In this document: positions 60,723 to 64,000 of the stretch, in pieces
Position numbering within the stretch: position 1 is the first letter of the stretch
Layout: every line of letters begins with the position of its first letter
Assembly: GCF_002265875.1 (NCBI RefSeq)
Contig: NZ_NPFA01000005.1
Span: 124,001 to 188,000 of the forward strand
Direction of reading: 5' to 3'
Source of the DNA: Marinococcus halophilus
GTDB taxonomy: Bacteria > Bacillota > Bacilli > Bacillales > Marinococcaceae
DNA: 64,000 bases
Notes under the pieces: model-generated
Told to the model about the DNA's origin: nothing
The model's input: the letters and a program-made list of their open reading frames with translations, nothing else
Databases searched by the model: none
Position numbers and translations under genes: made by a program

Positions 60723-60751
60723 TTGCATAATACTGAAAAAATAGATATACT
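60723..60751 (+). promoter_or_regulatory. SRP RNA promoter
   Basis: TTGCAT (60723-60728), exactly 17 bp, TATACT (60746-60751). It lies about 45 nt before the mature RNA, consistent with a precursor trimmed at its 5' end as in B. subtilis scRNA. Confidence 0.75.
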
Positions 60752-60797
60752 TATTATGCGCTTCGATAAGAAGTGCCTAAATATAGTGAACCCATTT

Positions 60798-61065
60798 GCC
60801 GTGCTAAGTGGGGAGGTAGCGGTGCCCTGTACTTGCAATCCGCTATAGCAAGACCGAATCCCTTTCCGAGGCTTTATTTTTGTAGGGTCTGCCCTGCGTA
60901 AGTGGTGTTGACGCCCAGGTTCTGCGCAACGGAAACCCGCGAACCCTGTCAGGTCCGGAAGGAAGCAGCAGTAAGCGGATTCTTCCGTGTGCCGCAGAGC
61001 TGCCTGGGCCGAGCAAACTGCGCAGGTAACGCTTATGAAAGTATTGTCGAAGAAAGGTGCACGGC
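60798..61065 (+). ncRNA. scr: Signal recognition particle RNA (large Bacillus-type scRNA)
   Basis: About 268 nt with Alu and S domains. Ends pair as GCCGTGC ... GCACGGC. Conserved blocks: GGGGAGGTAGCGGTGCCCTG in the Alu domain, GTGTTGACGC, and the Ffh-binding part GTCAGGTCCGGAAGGAAGCA followed by GTGCCGCAG and TGCCTGGGCCGAGC. It is the RNA scaffold for targeting membrane proteins, placed before dnaX as in B. subtilis. Confidence 0.96.
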
Positions 61066-61083
61066 TCTATAAACATATCATTC

Positions 61084-61117
61084 AAACGATTCCGTCTCAG
61101 GGGTCGTTTTATTTTTA
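61084..61117 (+). terminator. Terminator of the SRP RNA
   Basis: Stem AAACGATTCC / GGGGTCGTTT (61084-61093 with 61100-61109), two wobble pairs, followed by TATTTTT. Confidence 0.75.
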
Positions 61118-61216
61118 TATTCAAGTACGAGCTCCCGGCGTTTGAGTTTTGAAAATAGCTTCATAAATAGGTATAATGAATAAAGAAAGAAACGGAAATG
61201 AAGGGGGGAAACATGG

Positions 61217-62968
61217 TTGGGCCATCAAGCTTTATACCGGATGTGGCGGCCGCAGCTGCTTGAAGACGTAGTCGGCCAGGAACATATTACAAAAACGCTT
61301 CAGAATGCCCTTGTGCAGGAAAAATTCTCCCATGCTTACTTATTCAGCGGGCCGAGAGGGACAGGAAAAACGAGCGCCGCTAAGATCTTCGCCAAAGCGA
61401 TCAACTGCGCGCAGGCTCCAACAGCTGAACCATGTAATGAGTGCGACGCCTGCACGGGCATTATGGACGGTTCAGTCGTTGACGTGATAGAAATTGATGC
61501 CGCCTCCAACAATGGTGTGGATGAAATTCGTTATATCCGCGAAAACGTGATTGCCGCTCCGAGGGATATCCGTTATAAAGTGTATATTATCGATGAAGTT
61601 CACATGCTGTCGACTGGGGCTTTCAATGCGCTGCTGAAAACATTGGAAGAACCTCCGAAGCATGCTGTTTTTATTTTAGCGACGACGGAACCGCATAAGA
61701 TTCCGCTCACGATTGTTTCCCGCTGCCAGCGTTTTGATTTTAAGCGTATCCAGCCGGAAACCCTGGTGGAACGCATGAAATATATACTCGGGGAGCAGCA
61801 GGAAACAGCGGAAGAACAGGCGCTTTACCTGATTGCCCGGGCGGCTGAAGGCGGCATGAGAGATGCCCTCAGCCTGCTTGACCAGGCGATGTCGTTTGCT
61901 GAAGAAGCGGTTCGTGCAGAAGACGTGCTGGCAATCACCGGTGCGGTGTCGCAGCAGTTTTTAACAGACACCGTACGTGCATTGAAAGAACAGAATACAG
62001 CTGAAGCAGTGCAGGCTGCAGATCGTCTGGTGAAGGAAGGCAAAGATCCGGTCCGTTTTATGGAGGACATCATCTATTATCTCCGGGATATGCTGCTGAA
62101 CCAGGCAGCTCCGGGCATGCAGGAGCTATTGGACCGGGCCACGCTTGACCAGGAATTTGAAGCCCTTTCCTCGGAGGTGCCGGCAGAATGGATTTACCAG
62201 AGGATTGATCAGTTAAATAAAATTCACCAGGACATGCGCTGGTCAAGCCATCCTAAAATCTTTTTGGAGGTTGCTTTGATTCAGTCCTGCCACACGTCGG
62301 CCAAGGAGGCTGCTCCAGTATCGGAAAGCGGGGCTTCCGATGAGAGAACGGCCCGCCTGGAAAACCGCATCGCGTCGCTTGAAAAAGCCCTGAAAGAGAA
62401 ACCGGCGGCGCCTGCGGCTCCTGAGCAGGCCCCGCCGGTGGCGGAAGAGCCCAAGCCTGAACCGGCTAAGCGTGCTTCCAAAAAAGGAGCTACTTCTTTC
62501 CCTTCCCAGGGTAAAGTCAAAGAAATCCTAAAAACAGCGACGAAGCAGGAGCTGCAGGACCTTGCCAATCAATGGAACAGCGTCATGAATGCAATGCGGG
62601 CAAGAAGTGTGCCCGGCCACGCCTGGCTGAACAACTCCAAACCGGTGATTGTCAACGAAACGGCCGTGCTCTTGTCTTTTAAAAACGAAATGCACCGCAA
62701 TATGATTGAAACAAAGTTCCGGGAAGAAGTTATTGATGCCCTGCGGGAAATCACGGGGAAAGAACTGGAGCCGTATACGATCCTTTCAAATGAATGGGAA
62801 AGGATTAAGGAAGAGTACAAACAGCACCAGCAGGAAAATGGCACAGAGGCAGCAGAAAGTGAAGCGCCGGAAGCACCGGAAAATTCACAGGAAGAACCGC
62901 CGGACCCACTGGTGGAAGAAGCAGTGAGGCGCTTCGGCTCTGAGTTTGTCGAAGTGGTGGATCACTAA
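61217..62968 (+). CDS. dnaX: DNA polymerase III gamma/tau subunit
   Basis: Clamp-loader ATPase. [18 protein letters not shown], Walker [13 protein letters not shown], the zinc-binding cysteine set ([16 protein letters not shown]), [10 protein letters not shown] Pro/Ala/Glu-rich hinge (about 370-425) leads into the tau-specific C-terminal domain. The start is TTG at 61217; the ATG at 61213 is out of frame. 583 residues. No obvious frameshift site for a separate gamma form was seen. Confidence 0.96.
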   Translation: MGHQALYRMWRPQLLEDVVGQEHITKTLQNALVQEKFSHAYLFSGPRGTGKTSAAKIFAKAINCAQAPTAEPCNECDACTGIMDGSVVDVIEIDAASNNGVDEIRYIRENVIAAPRDIRYKVYIIDEVHMLSTGAFNALLKTLEEPPKHAVFILATTEPHKIPLTIVSRCQRFDFKRIQPETLVERMKYILGEQQETAEEQALYLIARAAEGGMRDALSLLDQAMSFAEEAVRAEDVLAITGAVSQQFLTDTVRALKEQNTAEAVQAADRLVKEGKDPVRFMEDIIYYLRDMLLNQAAPGMQELLDRATLDQEFEALSSEVPAEWIYQRIDQLNKIHQDMRWSSHPKIFLEVALIQSCHTSAKEAAPVSESGASDERTARLENRIASLEKALKEKPAAPAAPEQAPPVAEEPKPEPAKRASKKGATSFPSQGKVKEILKTATKQELQDLANQWNSVMNAMRARSVPGHAWLNNSKPVIVNETAVLLSFKNEMHRNMIETKFREEVIDALREITGKELEPYTILSNEWERIKEEYKQHQQENGTEAAESEAPEAPENSQEEPPDPLVEEAVRRFGSEFVEVVDH

Positions 62969-62987
62969 ATATGAGGAGGAAATTAAA

Positions 62988-63299
62988 ATGAAAAACCAGG
63001 CAAATATGATGAAACAGATGCAGAAAATGCAGAAGGATATGCAGAAGGCTCAGGAAGAGCTGAAGGAAAAATCAGTAGAAGCAACGGCTGGCGGCGGAGC
63101 TGTAAAGGTAGTAGCTTCCGGCGACAAACAGATTTTAGACATTGAAATTGATGAAGATGTGGTTGATCCAGATGATGTCGAAATGCTCCAGGATCTCATG
63201 CTTGCAGCAATGAATGAAGCACTGAAGAAAGTGGATGAGCTTGTTGAGCAGGACATGGGGAAATTTACTAAAGGAATGAACATTCCCGGAATGTTCTAG
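62988..63299 (+). CDS. ebfC: Nucleoid-associated protein of the YbaB/EbfC family
   Basis: 103 residues, DNA-binding dimer family. Met/Gln/Lys-rich N-terminal helix ([20 protein letters not shown]) and [25 protein letters not shown] core. Start ATG at 62988 behind AGGAGGAAA, 20 bp after dnaX, followed by recR. Confidence 0.95.
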   Translation: MKNQANMMKQMQKMQKDMQKAQEELKEKSVEATAGGGAVKVVASGDKQILDIEIDEDVVDPDDVEMLQDLMLAAMNEALKKVDELVEQDMGKFTKGMNIPGMF

Positions 63300-63310
63300 G
63301 AGGAGATCAG

Positions 63311-63907
63311 GTGCAGTATCCGACACCTATTTCGCAATTAATTGACAGTTTTATGAAGCTGCCCGGCATCGGCCCAAAAACGGCCGGCCGGTTGGCTTTT
63401 TATGTATTAGATATGAAAGAAGACGATGTGCTTGAGTTTGCCAAAGCGCTTGTTAACGCAAAGCGGGAGCTTACGTATTGCTCGGTCTGCCACCACATTA
63501 CCGACACGGACCCATGTTATATCTGCCAGGACAAGCAGCGTGACCGCTCTGTCGTGTGCGTGGTACAGGACGTTAAAGACGTCATAGCCATGGAAAAAAT
63601 GCGGGAATTTTCAGGGCTGTATCACGTGCTGCACGGGGCGATTTCCCCTATGGACGGCATTGGGCCGGAGGATATTAACGTGCCCGACCTGTTAACCCGG
63701 CTCCAGGATGAACAGATTCAGGAAGTGATCATTGCGACGAACCCGACCATTGAGGGGGAAGCTACAGCTATGTATATTTCGAAGCTGCTAAAGCCGACCG
63801 GCATGAAGGTAACAAGAATTGCTCATGGTCTGCCGATCGGCGGGGATTTGGAATACGCTGATGAAGTAACATTATCAAAAGCCATTGAAGGACGTCGCGA
63901 ACTGTAA
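63311..63907 (+). CDS. recR: Recombination protein RecR
   Basis: Ring-shaped gap repair factor. HhH motif ([14 protein letters not shown]), zinc finger [16 protein letters not shown], Toprim [16 protein letters not shown] and C-terminal [18 protein letters not shown]. 198 residues. GTG start at 63311 behind AGGAGGAGA. Confidence 0.97.
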   Translation: MQYPTPISQLIDSFMKLPGIGPKTAGRLAFYVLDMKEDDVLEFAKALVNAKRELTYCSVCHHITDTDPCYICQDKQRDRSVVCVVQDVKDVIAMEKMREFSGLYHVLHGAISPMDGIGPEDINVPDLLTRLQDEQIQEVIIATNPTIEGEATAMYISKLLKPTGMKVTRIAHGLPIGGDLEYADEVTLSKAIEGRREL

Positions 63908-63917
63908 GGGGATTTGT

Positions 63918-64000
63918 ATGCCACTGAAAAAAAAGCTGAAAAAAAAGGAGCTCGAACGGCTGAAGGACCATATCTATGCTGCGAAGGAAAAAATGGAACA
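63918..64000 (+). CDS. yaaL: YaaL-like (DUF2508) protein, cut by window edge
   Basis: ATG at 63918 behind AAGGGG, 10 bp after recR. Only 27 codons visible: a basic start (MPLKKKLKKKELERLKDHIY) like DUF2508/YaaL, which normally follows recR. Function unknown. Confidence 0.75.
   Translation, partial: MPLKKKLKKKELERLKDHIYAAKEKME

Overview
The window is the replication-origin region of a low-to-mid GC Firmicute of the family Bacillaceae. This rests on gene order: htrA-walJIHKR, trnY-type tRNAs, purA, dnaB (the B. subtilis dnaC), rplI, gdpP, rpsR-ssb-rpsF, ychF, yyaC, parB-parA, noc, rsmG-mnmG-mnmE-jag, rnpA-rpmH | oriC | dnaA-dnaN-rlbA-recF-remB-gyrB-gyrA, guaB-dacA-pdxST-serS, tadA, SRP RNA, dnaX-ebfC-recR. 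Many extracytoplasmic proteins and tails are rich in Glu and Asp (HtrA, WalH, WalI, OppA, GyrA tail), which hints at a halophilic or haloalkaliphilic lineage; that is inference.

Layout. 1-5.7 kb is accessory: an ammonium transporter (truncated by the window edge) behind two perfect TnrA/GlnR boxes, an AbrB-family membrane protein, a glutathione peroxidase, an aldo-keto reductase overlapping ung, a small DUF4190 protein and a decayed lipoprotein gene. 5.7-35 kb is the left replichore, read on the minus strand (away from the origin): rlmH, htrA, the complete walRKHIJ operon, four tRNAs with their own promoter, PurR-controlled purA, the replicative helicase, gdpP, the S6/SSB/S18 operon, and the chromosome segregation set parA-parB-noc, with parS sites inside parB and yyaC and a perfect Noc site inside parA. 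35.0-37.2 kb is a bipartite oriC: a DnaA-box field upstream of dnaA, and boxes plus a DnaA-trio unwinding element between dnaA and dnaN. 37-64 kb is the right replichore, read on the plus strand. It holds replication, repair and gyrase genes, an HD-GYP-like protein with a damaged HD motif, guaB, dacA, the PLP synthase genes, serS under a T-box, then an inserted block (Lrp-type regulator, DUF3899 protein, oppABCDF), tRNA-Ser, tadA, the SRP RNA and the dnaX-ebfC-recR-yaaL group.

Most genes are ordinary core genes, and I see no phage, insertion sequence, CRISPR array or defence island. The main departures from the Bacillus layout are: (1) spoIIIJ/yidC is missing from the rnpA-spoIIIJ-jag cluster, leaving a 186-bp gap; (2) a cluster of DnaA boxes lies about 29 kb left of dnaA, and a perfect head-to-head DnaA-box palindrome lies upstream of mnmE; (3) no rRNA operon is present at gyrA-guaB; (4) the HD-GYP-like protein has His replaced by Cys in its HD motif; (5) a frameshifted lipoprotein pseudogene is present; (6) a T-box core without a T-box gene follows the Lrp-type gene; and (7) yyaC and a convergent DUF554 gene overlap by 63 bp. 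Several operators can be read directly: TnrA/GlnR, a PurBox pair, parS, Noc sites and the serS T-box.
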